From a virus, in the IMG/VR virus record IMGVR_UViG_3300046675_000257, positions 1 to 45,895 of that record: 45,895 nt of DNA; one strand, 5' to 3'. The notes under the pieces are model-generated. The model was given only the letters and a program-made list of their open reading frames with translations, was not told the origin of the DNA and ran no database searches. This document shows positions 37,172-45,486 of this stretch, in pieces (within the stretch, counting starts at the first letter, position 1; the number at the start of each line of letters is the position of its first letter). The position numbers were made by a program, and so were the translations under genes.

Positions 37172-38732
37172 GGCGGATCGATACCTGCTTCTGCTTCGGC
37201 GCAAGCGGGCGATCATCGCTGCGCGCAATGATCTCATTGCGTTTACGCAGCTGATGATGCCTGACCCGAACGCGGACGAAGATCCGACGTTCTCGCTCTA
37301 CAAGCCGCAGCGTTTCCACAAGGTCATTGGTGCTGCGCTCGAGGAGGTCGAGCGCGGCGACTATCGGCGGCTGATGATCAACGTCGGTCCCCGCATGGGC
37401 AAGACGACGCTGGCGTCGGCGATGTTTCCCGCCTGGTACATGGGTCGCCATCCCGACCGCTCGATCATCGTCGCCACCTACAACGAACACTACTCGTGGG
37501 ATCTCGGTCGCCACATCCGCGACATTATGGTGACGCCGCAGTATCGCCAGGTCTTCCCCGAACTCGACATCAAGGTCGGCGCCTGCACCGTCAATCGCAT
37601 CCAGACCACGCGCGACGGCATCGTGTTCTCGGTCGGTCGCGGTTCGTCCATCACCGGTCGCGGTGGTCACTGCATCCTGCTTGACGATCCGATCAAGGAC
37701 CGCAACGAGGCCGACTCGCCAAACATCCGCGAGAAGCTTTGGCAGTGGTGGCTGCAAGTGCTGCGCACCCGCCTGATGGATGCCACCGGCACCATCGTGC
37801 TGATCCAGACGCGGTGGACCGAGGACGACCTCGTCGGTCGCCTGATCGATCCCCGCTCGCCCTACTACAACGTCGACGAAGCCAAGCTGTGGCGGAAGAT
37901 CGATCTGCCTGCGCTCGCCGAAGAGGACGACATTCTCGGTCGGCAGAAGGACGAGCCGTTGTGGCCCGACCGTTTCGGCAAGGCGTATCTCGAGGAGATC
38001 CGCAACACCGACCCCCGTGGCTTCGCTGCGCTCTATCAGGGCCGCCCGGCACCGCGCGAAGGCGCGTTCTTCAAGGCCGCCGACCTCGTGCCGTACAACC
38101 GCATGGACGAGATGCCAGCGTTCCACAAGATGCGGTTCTACGGCGCGAGCGATCACGCGGTGTCGACCGAACAACGCGCCGACAAGACCTGTCTGATGGT
38201 CGTCGGTGTCGACGAACAGGACCACATCTGGATCATGCCCGACGTGATCTGGCAGCGGCTCGATAGTCAGCAAGCCATCGAGTCGATGATCGTGCTGATC
38301 AAGAAGTACAAGCCGACGTTCTGGTGGGCCGAGCGCGGCGCCATCGAGAAATCGCTGGGCCCGTTCCTGCGCAAGCGCATGGTCGAGCGGCAGGCCTACT
38401 GCGCTATCGATCCGATCACGCCAGCCGTCGACAAGGAGCAACGTGCGCAGGCGATCCAGGCGCGCACCGGGATGCACATGGTGCACTTCCCGACCTTCAC
38501 GCGGTGGTGGGCCGACGCACAGGATCAGGTGCTGAAGTTTCCGCACGGCCCGAAAGACGACTTCGTCGATGCGCTGGCGCTGATTGGCCTTGGCCTTGCC
38601 AAGATGCACGGTCGTGTTCGCATCGTGAAACCGCAGCCCGATGTGGTGAGCGGTACGTTCCGAGATTTGTGGGCAAAGACGAAACGACGAGAGGGGTCTG
38701 AGCGACGGGCGAGGAGCCTGCGAGGATGGTAG
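37155..38732 (+). CDS. terL: Terminase large subunit
   Basis: The 525-residue protein has the ATPase motor motifs: Walker A GPRMGKTT with Lys83, Walker B ILLDD at 174-178, and a coupling-type QTRWTEDDLVGRLID segment. The C-terminal nuclease holds the Asp triad: Asp333 (ASDHAV), and Asp468/Asp469 with Asp472 (KDDFVDAL). It cuts and pumps DNA into proheads with a small terminase partner I could not identify. Start at ATG 37155; 37161 is possible. It is coded directly before the portal gene, overlapping it by seven bases. Confidence 0.93.
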   Translation: MVMVTEADRYLLLLRRKRAIIAARNDLIAFTQLMMPDPNADEDPTFSLYKPQRFHKVIGAALEEVERGDYRRLMINVGPRMGKTTLASAMFPAWYMGRHPDRSIIVATYNEHYSWDLGRHIRDIMVTPQYRQVFPELDIKVGACTVNRIQTTRDGIVFSVGRGSSITGRGGHCILLDDPIKDRNEADSPNIREKLWQWWLQVLRTRLMDATGTIVLIQTRWTEDDLVGRLIDPRSPYYNVDEAKLWRKIDLPALAEEDDILGRQKDEPLWPDRFGKAYLEEIRNTDPRGFAALYQGRPAPREGAFFKAADLVPYNRMDEMPAFHKMRFYGASDHAVSTEQRADKTCLMVVGVDEQDHIWIMPDVIWQRLDSQQAIESMIVLIKKYKPTFWWAERGAIEKSLGPFLRKRMVERQAYCAIDPITPAVDKEQRAQAIQARTGMHMVHFPTFTRWWADAQDQVLKFPHGPKDDFVDALALIGLGLAKMHGRVRIVKPQPDVVSGTFRDLWAKTKRREGSERRARSLRGW

Positions 38733-41374
38733 ACACCACATTCGGCGATGCCATGGACGGCATGCTGGGCGGCGATAGTCCCGACGCCAGCGGCGGGCCC
38801 GACATCAATGCATCGACCGGCGAGCAAAACTCGATCCCGCGCGACCAGCCGGACCCACCGGAGCGGCGCAAGCGCCTGATTTCGGCGTGGACCTCGCGCG
38901 TCAAGCAGGCCAAGACGTTCTGGAAGCCTGCGTTCGACCGCATGCGCGAAGATCAGGAATTTTGCTTCGGCAAGCAGTGGTCGAAGGAGAAGGACGAGAG
39001 TCGCTACGTCGCCAACCTGACGCTGCGCCTGGTCGCACAGAAGACGGCGTTCCTGTACGCAAAAAATCCCAAGGCGGTCGCCAAGAAGCGGCAGCGCATG
39101 AACGCGACGAGCTGGGACGAGAGCCAGAGCACGCTGACCCAGCTGATGCAGTCCGGCGCGATGATGATGGGCCAGATGCAGGGCGCGGTGCAGCAAGGCC
39201 AGATGCCGCCGCCGCAGATGAGCCAGATGCTCGACATGGCGCAGGGCGTGATGAGCCACGCGATGCCGATGGCCACCGGTCAACCGCCGCAGCCCGGCCC
39301 GCCGTCGCCGATGCTGAATGGCGGGACGCCACCCGGCATGCCGTCGATGACGCCGCCGTCGCTGCAGCCGTCACCGTCACTCAATGCGATCTCAGGATCC
39401 GTCGGCGCCGCGATGGGCGGTGCGACGATGCCCGGCATGGGCGCGGGCCCGATCCCCGGCAGCATGCAGGGTGCACCCGGTCTCGGCGACCAGATGAGCA
39501 TGGCCGCTGGCGGTCAGGCTGCGGCCAACATTCCCGGCGTGTCGCCGATGATGGCGCAGGCCGTCGGCAGCGGCATGGACATCATGATGGACGCCGCCAA
39601 GGTGAAGAACGAAAACATCATGATGGACAAGCTCGCGCGCACGCTCGAGCTGCTTTACGCCTACGAGGTCGACAACCAGCCACACCCGTTCAAGTCGATG
39701 CTCAAGATGACCGTGCGTCGCGCCGTCACCAACGGCGTGGCCTACATCAAGCTGGGCTACGAGCGGGTGATGGAAGAGCGGCCCGACCTGGAGAAGGGGG
39801 TCGCCGATGCGTCGGAGAAGCTCGCAACGCTGGAGCGGCTCGCTGCCGATGCGAAGGACGACATCACCGACGACAACGACAAAGAGGCCGAACAGCTGCG
39901 CCTGTTGCTGGCCGATCTGGCGAAGCAGACCGGCGTCGTGGCTCGCGAAGGCCTGACGTTCGATTACCCGCTGTCGACGCGCATCATCCCCGACGTTAAG
40001 TGCATCGAGCTGAAAAACTGGGTCGCTGCCGACTGGGTCGCCGAGGAGTTCGTGCTGTCGACCGACGAGATCGAGGAGGTCTACGGCGTCGATGTGCGCG
40101 GCCATTGCAACGAGTACACGATGGACGATTACGGCGGGCCGGATCCGATTGCGATGGCGCGCGAGTGGCAGTCGGGAGCCTGGAGCACGCAGCGCGGTCG
40201 CGAGTGGGACGACCGGGCGCAGAAGAATGCGGTGGTGTGGGAGATCTACAGCCGCAAGGACGGTTTGGTCTACGTGGTGTGCGACGGCTACAACGACTTC
40301 CTGCGCGAACCGGCGGGGCCCGACATTTTCAACGAGCGGTTTTACCCGTGGTACGCACTGCTGTTCAACGGCATTGAAGACGAACGCGAGCTGTTTCCGC
40401 CGAGCGACGTGCGGCTGATGCGCGACATGCAGCTCGAATACAATCGCTGCCGTGAAGGTCTCAAGGAACAGCGTATCGCGGCGCGTCCGTTTATCGGTGT
40501 GGTGTCGGGGAGCCTCGACGAGGAGGATCTCACCAAGCTGACCAACCGCGCCGCCAACGATGTCGTCGAGCTGAACGCCCTGCAGCCCAATCAGGACATC
40601 AAGCAGCTGCTGCAGGCGTACGCCGGTCCCGGCGTCGACCCGAACCTGTACGAGGTCAACCCGGTCTACGAAGACATCCTGCGCACCACCGGCATCCAAG
40701 AGGCCAATCTCGGCGGCACCTCGAACACCACCGCAACGCAGGCCCAGATCGCCGAGGGTTCGCGCATGACCTCGATGGGGTCGAACATCGACGACCTTAA
40801 CGATCTGTTGTCGCAGCTCGCCCGCAATGGCGGACAGATCCTGTTGCGCGAGATGAGCCAGGACCGCGTCAAGCAGGTTATCGGTCAGGGAGCGGTGTGG
40901 CCCGCGAGTCCGAGCGCGCAGGACATCGCCAACGACATCCTGCTTGAGATCGAGGCGGGCTCGATGGGCCGCCCGAACCAGGCGCAGGAGATCGCGAACG
41001 CGCAGCGCCTCTACCCGCTGCTGATCCAGCTGCCCGGCATCGACCCGGAGTTCTTGGCGAAGGACGTTCTTCGCCGCCTCGATGACCGTCTCGACCTCAC
41101 CGAAGCGTTCAAGTCGCAGCTGCCCTCGATTGTCGCCATGAACGGCATGGCGCAAGGCACGGGCGCTGCGGGTGAGGGCGGGCCTGCCGGGCCGACGATG
41201 CCCGGCGCAGGAGCCGGGCCGGGTGCGATGATGGGCGCACTGGGCAAGTCGAACGCACCGAACCCTGGTGGACCGGCGCCGGGCGGTGCGCCGGACGCCC
41301 AGACGACGCTGTCGGGAGCACCGCCAGCTCGTCCTCATCCGATGCCGGGGCAAATGCCGTCGATGCCGCAATAG
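38726..41374 (+). CDS. Portal protein with Met/Pro/Gly-rich insertion
   Basis: The 882-residue protein is a phage portal: RKRLISAWTSRVKQAKTFWK, the EFCFGKQWS region, then the long helical stem/wing segments (EIEEVYGVDV, PGPDIFNERFYPWYALLFNG, MQLEYNRCREGLKEQRIAAR), and the usual helical C-terminal part. Between KNPKAVAKKRQRMN (about 113-126) and NIMMDKLARTLELLYAYE (about 297-314) sits a roughly 150-residue segment with about 26 Met plus many Gln/Pro/Gly (residues 141-290). A similar Pro/Gly/Met tail ends the protein. This makes it longer than many podovirus portals. It forms the dodecameric DNA gate. Confidence 0.9.
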   Translation: MVDTTFGDAMDGMLGGDSPDASGGPDINASTGEQNSIPRDQPDPPERRKRLISAWTSRVKQAKTFWKPAFDRMREDQEFCFGKQWSKEKDESRYVANLTLRLVAQKTAFLYAKNPKAVAKKRQRMNATSWDESQSTLTQLMQSGAMMMGQMQGAVQQGQMPPPQMSQMLDMAQGVMSHAMPMATGQPPQPGPPSPMLNGGTPPGMPSMTPPSLQPSPSLNAISGSVGAAMGGATMPGMGAGPIPGSMQGAPGLGDQMSMAAGGQAAANIPGVSPMMAQAVGSGMDIMMDAAKVKNENIMMDKLARTLELLYAYEVDNQPHPFKSMLKMTVRRAVTNGVAYIKLGYERVMEERPDLEKGVADASEKLATLERLAADAKDDITDDNDKEAEQLRLLLADLAKQTGVVAREGLTFDYPLSTRIIPDVKCIELKNWVAADWVAEEFVLSTDEIEEVYGVDVRGHCNEYTMDDYGGPDPIAMAREWQSGAWSTQRGREWDDRAQKNAVVWEIYSRKDGLVYVVCDGYNDFLREPAGPDIFNERFYPWYALLFNGIEDERELFPPSDVRLMRDMQLEYNRCREGLKEQRIAARPFIGVVSGSLDEEDLTKLTNRAANDVVELNALQPNQDIKQLLQAYAGPGVDPNLYEVNPVYEDILRTTGIQEANLGGTSNTTATQAQIAEGSRMTSMGSNIDDLNDLLSQLARNGGQILLREMSQDRVKQVIGQGAVWPASPSAQDIANDILLEIEAGSMGRPNQAQEIANAQRLYPLLIQLPGIDPEFLAKDVLRRLDDRLDLTEAFKSQLPSIVAMNGMAQGTGAAGEGGPAGPTMPGAGAGPGAMMGALGKSNAPNPGGPAPGGAPDAQTTLSGAPPARPHPMPGQMPSMPQ

Positions 41375-41383
41375 GAGAATGCC

Positions 41384-41626
41384 ATGTGCTTTTCGTTGGG
41401 CTGGCTCGAGCAACTATTCGTCTGGCTGATCATCGTCAGTGCGGTCGTCGCACTGATCCGGCTGTTGTTGCCGTACCTCACGAGCCTGATTGGCATCCCG
41501 CTGATCACGCAGGCCCTCAACATCGTGCTGTGGGCCGTGGTCGCCATCATGTGCGTCTACATCATCTTCGCGCTGATCTCCTGCCTGATTGGTTCCGGGG
41601 GTGGCCTGCTTCACTTTCCCCGGTGA
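41384..41626 (+). CDS. Small membrane protein with two transmembrane spans
   Basis: The 80-residue protein starts after AGGAG. It has two hydrophobic spans (VWLIIVSAVVALIRLLL and ALNIVLWAVVAIMCVYII) and a Gly-rich end. Small membrane proteins sit at this position in some related phages. A holin-like role is possible, since no other holin is apparent, but the location among head genes is unusual for one. Confidence 0.68.
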   Translation: MCFSLGWLEQLFVWLIIVSAVVALIRLLLPYLTSLIGIPLITQALNIVLWAVVAIMCVYIIFALISCLIGSGGGLLHFPR

Positions 41627-41716
41627 TCAACAGTCTCAGGTTGACCCGTTGCCGCCGGTCCCGCAGCGTCCGCCTGACATCTGCCGAGGTTGCTAACGCG
41701 CGAAGGGAGTGCCGCG

Positions 41717-41920
41717 ATGACCGAAACCGAAGCCGACGTGCTGGCCGTGTATTCGACGCCGGGCCTGCGCAAGTGCGGGTTCACCCGCGAAGGTAAGCGG
41801 GACTGGCTGGCCTACGCCTACCCGACGATGCCGCGCGAGGAGGTCGTAAAATTGCTCGACGAACTCTACGGCGATGAGGTCTACGGGATGGTCGTCGATC
41901 CCGCGCGAAGATTTTCCTAA
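41717..41920 (+). CDS. Small hypothetical protein in the head module
   Basis: The 67-residue protein starts after AAGGGAG. It has an alternating helix/strand pattern (DVLAVYSTPGLRKCGFTREG, then YPTMPREEVVKLLDELYG). No family is recognised. Between 41627 and 41716 I see nothing else of note. Confidence 0.62.
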   Translation: MTETEADVLAVYSTPGLRKCGFTREGKRDWLAYAYPTMPREEVVKLLDELYGDEVYGMVVDPARRFS

Positions 41921-41991
41921 TATGTTCACGCGCAGTTTTTAAGCGTAAGGGTCGAAACACAGACGGGGAACGACGCGAGGAAAGTTAGCCA

Positions 41992-43074
41992 ATGGCTGAC
42001 GACTCCCCGCTTTCGACTGAACAACCGTCGCTCCCCACATCCGGCGAAACAGCACCGTCGCCAAGTGCACCGTCCGGCGAAACCGCGCCCTCGCCAAGCG
42101 CCGACCATGGCGAAACCAAAGAGAGCCTTCTCGAGGCCGTGCAGCGCGCAGTCCCTGAACTGCGTCAGTCCACGGAAGAGGAGGCGACCGATGGTGGATC
42201 TGGAGCCCCGCCCGCTCAAGTCGCTAAGGACAAGACTGCAGCATCCGACGACGACCCAGACCTTCCCGACGAGGTCAGCGCCGAGGAGCTGGCGAAACTT
42301 TCGCAGAGCGCCAAGCGTCGCATCAACAAGCTGAACAAGCAGCGCCAGAAGTTGGCGGGCGAAGTCGAGCGGTTGAAGACGCTGGAGCCCAGTGCACAGG
42401 CCGCCGAGAGCGTCACGAAATATCTCCGCGACAACGACATCAGTCGCGAAGACTTTTTGCTCACGCTCGAGCTTGCCAGTGCAATGCGTCGCGGTGACTT
42501 CCACACCTTCTACGAGGGCGTAAAGCCCTACATGAAGTTGGCGGAGGAATATCTCGGCGTGTCGTTGCCGCCCGATCTGCAGCAACAGGTCGCGCAGGGT
42601 CAGATGACGACCCAGGCTGCGATGATGTACTCGAAAGAGCGCATGGATCGCGCGATGGCGCAGACGAATTTTGCTCGTACGCGGCAAGCGTCACAGCAGT
42701 TCGTCCAGACCACGCAACAGCAGCAACAGCAGGTAGCGAAAGAACAGCTGGCCAACTCGGTGCGTGACACCGTCAACGCCTGGGAACAGCGGATCATGCA
42801 ATCCGATCCCGACTATGCGGCGAAGAAACCCGCTGTTCAGGACACGATGTGGGCTGTTGTGCGCGAACAAGGCGTACCGCAGTCACCTGATCATGCCGTC
42901 AAGATTGCCGAAGAGGCCTTGCGGCGTGTGAACGAGCGTTTTCGCTCATGGGCACCCCAGAGACGCCCAACATCGCGATCACCGAGCAGCACTGGTCGAA
43001 CCGCAGGCGTGTCGCCAGAGCCCAAGTCGCTGAAGGAAGCGATCCAGTTCGCTCGACAAGGTGCACGCCTCTGA
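41992..43074 (+). CDS. Scaffold-like head assembly protein
   Basis: The 360-residue acidic protein lies between the portal and major capsid genes, as podovirus scaffolds do. The first 45 residues are Ser/Pro/Thr-rich with a repeated SGETAPSPSA unit. Residues 100-150 (LAKLSQSAKRRINKLNKQRQ, KLAGEVERLKTLE) and 195-260 (Gln-rich, with AMAQTNFARTRQASQQ) form coiled-coil-like helices. The C-terminal 60 residues are basic (RRPTSRSPSSTGR; LKEAIQFARQGARL) as in scaffolds that bind the capsid shell. No protease domain is visible. Confidence 0.78.
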   Translation: MADDSPLSTEQPSLPTSGETAPSPSAPSGETAPSPSADHGETKESLLEAVQRAVPELRQSTEEEATDGGSGAPPAQVAKDKTAASDDDPDLPDEVSAEELAKLSQSAKRRINKLNKQRQKLAGEVERLKTLEPSAQAAESVTKYLRDNDISREDFLLTLELASAMRRGDFHTFYEGVKPYMKLAEEYLGVSLPPDLQQQVAQGQMTTQAAMMYSKERMDRAMAQTNFARTRQASQQFVQTTQQQQQQVAKEQLANSVRDTVNAWEQRIMQSDPDYAAKKPAVQDTMWAVVREQGVPQSPDHAVKIAEEALRRVNERFRSWAPQRRPTSRSPSSTGRTAGVSPEPKSLKEAIQFARQGARL

Positions 43075-43091
43075 TCCCATAGAGGCGATCA

Positions 43092-44213
43092 ATGCCGACC
43101 TATACGGCACCGTTGCTGAACCACATCACCACCGCTGCGCTCGATTGGTGGATGAACAAGGGCACAGCATTCCAAGAGGCCATTCAGGAAAAGCCGCTGC
43201 TTGCTCAGATGGAGAGCAAGAAGAAGACGTTTCCCGGTGGCAAGGGCAACATCATCATCTCGGTGAAGGGCGACTTCGGAAACACCGCCGCACCGGGCAC
43301 CGCCGATCAGGTCGTGGGCTACCAGCTCGACGACGTGGTCACGTACTACACGCCTGCGAACCTCACTCAGGCGGTTCTGCCCTGGAAGGAGCATCACATT
43401 GGTCTGATGCTCACGCACTCGGAGCTGAAGAGCGACGGCATCACCGTCGTTGACTCCGGTGCTGACGACAGCCGCACCACCGAACACTCCGGTCGCGACG
43501 ATACCGTGCTTGTCGGTATCCTCGAGGACGCGCTGCAGGATTTGTCCGAGCAATACGCTCGCGGCATGAACAACCTGCTGTGGGGCGACGGTGTTGCGGA
43601 TCCGAAGGCGCTTGCTGGTATGCGTGCGCTCGTCACCGACGATCCGACGGCTGGCACCGTTGCTGGTATCGACCGTGCGGCGAAGACCTGGTGGCGCAAC
43701 CGCGCTTACACCACGGCGATGGGAGCCAAGGTTACCGGCACCCCGGCGCTCGCGGCGTGGGGCGGCGGCCCGATCACGTCGGCAACGACCAACGGTGGTG
43801 CGCTGATCACGCTGTTGCAGAACGAGTATCGGCAGCTGACCCGCTACGGCGGCAAGCCCAACACTGCGTTCTGCGGCTCGAGCTGGTTGTCGGCACTGGA
43901 GACCGAACTCCGCGCCAACGGCAATTACTCGATGCAGGGCTTCGCTGGCGGCAAGGACGTGAGCGTTGGTCAGATCTCCTACATGGGGACTGACTTCGAA
44001 TACGACCCGTCGCTCGACGCTCTCGGCAAGGCCAAGCGTTGTTACTGGTACGACAACCGCGACATCTACCTCGTCGCAATGCAGGACGAGTGGCGTCACC
44101 AGCACTCCCCCGACCGGACCCCGGACAAGTACGTCCTCTATCGGTCGCTTACCTCGACCGGGCAGTTGTGTGCGCGGCGGCTGAACTCAGCTGTCGTGAT
44201 CGACATCGCCTGA
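43092..44213 (+). CDS. Major capsid protein (HK97 fold)
   Basis: The 373-residue protein follows the scaffold-like gene. It reads NHITTAALDWWMNKGTAFQE, then KKTFPGGKGNIIISVKGDFG, with later spine-helix and A-domain type segments (GRDDTVLVGILEDALQDLSE; TTNGGALITLLQNEYRQLTR; KPNTAFCGSSWLSALETELR) and strand endings as in HK97-fold capsid proteins of the phage N4/P22-like short-tailed group. A terminator directly follows, consistent with very high expression. I cannot assign a closer family. Confidence 0.88.
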   Translation: MPTYTAPLLNHITTAALDWWMNKGTAFQEAIQEKPLLAQMESKKKTFPGGKGNIIISVKGDFGNTAAPGTADQVVGYQLDDVVTYYTPANLTQAVLPWKEHHIGLMLTHSELKSDGITVVDSGADDSRTTEHSGRDDTVLVGILEDALQDLSEQYARGMNNLLWGDGVADPKALAGMRALVTDDPTAGTVAGIDRAAKTWWRNRAYTTAMGAKVTGTPALAAWGGGPITSATTNGGALITLLQNEYRQLTRYGGKPNTAFCGSSWLSALETELRANGNYSMQGFAGGKDVSVGQISYMGTDFEYDPSLDALGKAKRCYWYDNRDIYLVAMQDEWRHQHSPDRTPDKYVLYRSLTSTGQLCARRLNSAVVIDIA

Positions 44214-44220
44214 TCGCGAG

Positions 44221-44260
44221 ACCGGAGCGCAGCGCCGAACACGAGGCGCTCCGGTTTTTC
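44221..44260 (+). terminator. Rho-independent terminator after the capsid gene
   Basis: ACCGGAGCGC (44221-44230) pairs exactly with GCGCTCCGGT (44246-44255) across a 15-base loop, followed by TTTTC. Terminators after the major capsid gene often set its dosage above the downstream tail genes. Confidence 0.88.
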
Positions 44261-44280
44261 TCCAACCCAAGGACTGCGCA

Positions 44281-44739
44281 ATGGCGAAGATCCAGTACTG
44301 CACATGCCGCGTGAACCTGAGCGGCCAGAATTGTCACATCGTCGAGTACACCCAATTCAATCCGGTGACGTGGCCCGAAGTGCAAGTGATGATGGCACTG
44401 CACGGCGAAGAGAACATCATGAACATCATGCCGGTATCCATCGCCGATGTTTATCCGACGAACGAGAAGGAGCGTCTGGTCGCGCTCTATGGCCGTCGTG
44501 TTGTCGAAGCAGTTTTCCCCGGTCGCGCCTTCCGCATGGATCTGATGATGACCGGCGATGAGAACCTGCCGCCCTACGTCGAGGGCCAGGCGCCGTCGAC
44601 CAAGGTGCACGAGAACGGCGGTGACGACGACGAAGACGACGATGATAACGGCATCAAGGAGCCGCCGACGGGCGGTCCCGTATTCAAGCCCGGTCGGCAT
44701 TCGCGTCCTAACCCTGCCGAGTCCAAGCTGGAGGTCTGA
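44281..44739 (+). CDS. Hypothetical head-tail region protein with acidic stretch
   Basis: The 152-residue protein has an N-terminal domain (KIQYCTCRVNLSGQNCHIVE, then TWPEVQVMMALHGEENIMNI) with several Cys, then a helix-strand part ending near residue 105. An acidic run GGDDDEDDDDNGI is at about 115-127, and a basic Pro-rich tail (FKPGRHSRPNP) ends it. It starts 21 bases after the capsid terminator region. It may be a head completion or decoration protein. No family is recognised. Confidence 0.62.
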   Translation: MAKIQYCTCRVNLSGQNCHIVEYTQFNPVTWPEVQVMMALHGEENIMNIMPVSIADVYPTNEKERLVALYGRRVVEAVFPGRAFRMDLMMTGDENLPPYVEGQAPSTKVHENGGDDDEDDDDNGIKEPPTGGPVFKPGRHSRPNPAESKLEV

Positions 44740-45479
44740 TGCCCGTCAACGTGCCGCTGTCTGAGCTGCGGCGCGAACTCCGCGCCGAGACCGGGACCAG
44801 CCTGAACATGGCGCAAGGTGTTCAGGCGCAGGCCACGCTCGACCTCGTCCTGGCGCGGCAACAGGCCGAGCTGTGGGACGCCTACAACTGGCAGCATTTG
44901 CGGTTCTGGAAGGACATGCCGGTCGCGCATTCACAGGCGGCTTACGATTATCCGCCGGAAATGGGCTTCGAACAGATCCTCGACATCTACATTGCGATGG
45001 CCCCGTCGTCGCAATGGAAGCGGCTGAGCTACGGCATCAAGCCGTGGCAGATCCGGCTGACCGGTCCACCGAGCGGGACGCCGACGCACTGGCGCAACGT
45101 CGTCACGGTCGACACTTCCGGTGCGGCGCCGATCACCAACCCGATTGGCCAGTTCGAGATCGTGCCGACGCCGAGTAGCGACACCATGCAGCTGCGGTTG
45201 TCGGGTCTCGCGCCGCTCAATCCGCTGATCGCCGACACCGACAAGTGCATGATCGACAGTCGCGTCATCGTGCTGTTTGCCGCCGCCGAGATGCTGGCGG
45301 TGCAGAAGAGCGAAGGCGCACCGATGAAGCTGACCAAGGCGCAAAACTATCTGCGCCGGATCTTGCAGGATCAGGGCGGCGACAAGCGCACCAACTACAA
45401 CATGGGCGGCAAGTATCGCGGCGGTGCGAACCCCGACGCCCGGTACCAGGTGCCCTACATCGACTACATTCCGCAGTGA
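44739..45479 (+). CDS. Head-to-tail adaptor (tail tubular protein A-like)
   Basis: The 246-residue protein reads SELRRELRAETGTSLNMAQG, then LARQQAELWDAYNWQHLRFW, a recognisable pattern of podovirus adaptor proteins (helical N-terminus, then ydW-type strand). A long beta-rich middle (RLSYGIKPWQIRLTGPP) follows, and a helical tail includes SRVIVLFAAAEMLAVQKSEG. It should connect the portal to the tail hub coded next. It overlaps the previous stop by one base (TGATG). Confidence 0.78.
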   Translation: MPVNVPLSELRRELRAETGTSLNMAQGVQAQATLDLVLARQQAELWDAYNWQHLRFWKDMPVAHSQAAYDYPPEMGFEQILDIYIAMAPSSQWKRLSYGIKPWQIRLTGPPSGTPTHWRNVVTVDTSGAAPITNPIGQFEIVPTPSSDTMQLRLSGLAPLNPLIADTDKCMIDSRVIVLFAAAEMLAVQKSEGAPMKLTKAQNYLRRILQDQGGDKRTNYNMGGKYRGGANPDARYQVPYIDYIPQ

Positions 45480-45486
45480 GGTACGC

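Noticed and set aside
41384-41626. Firm holin assignment
   Set aside because: Two membrane spans fit a class II holin, but the gene sits between portal and scaffold and there is no adjacent endolysin.
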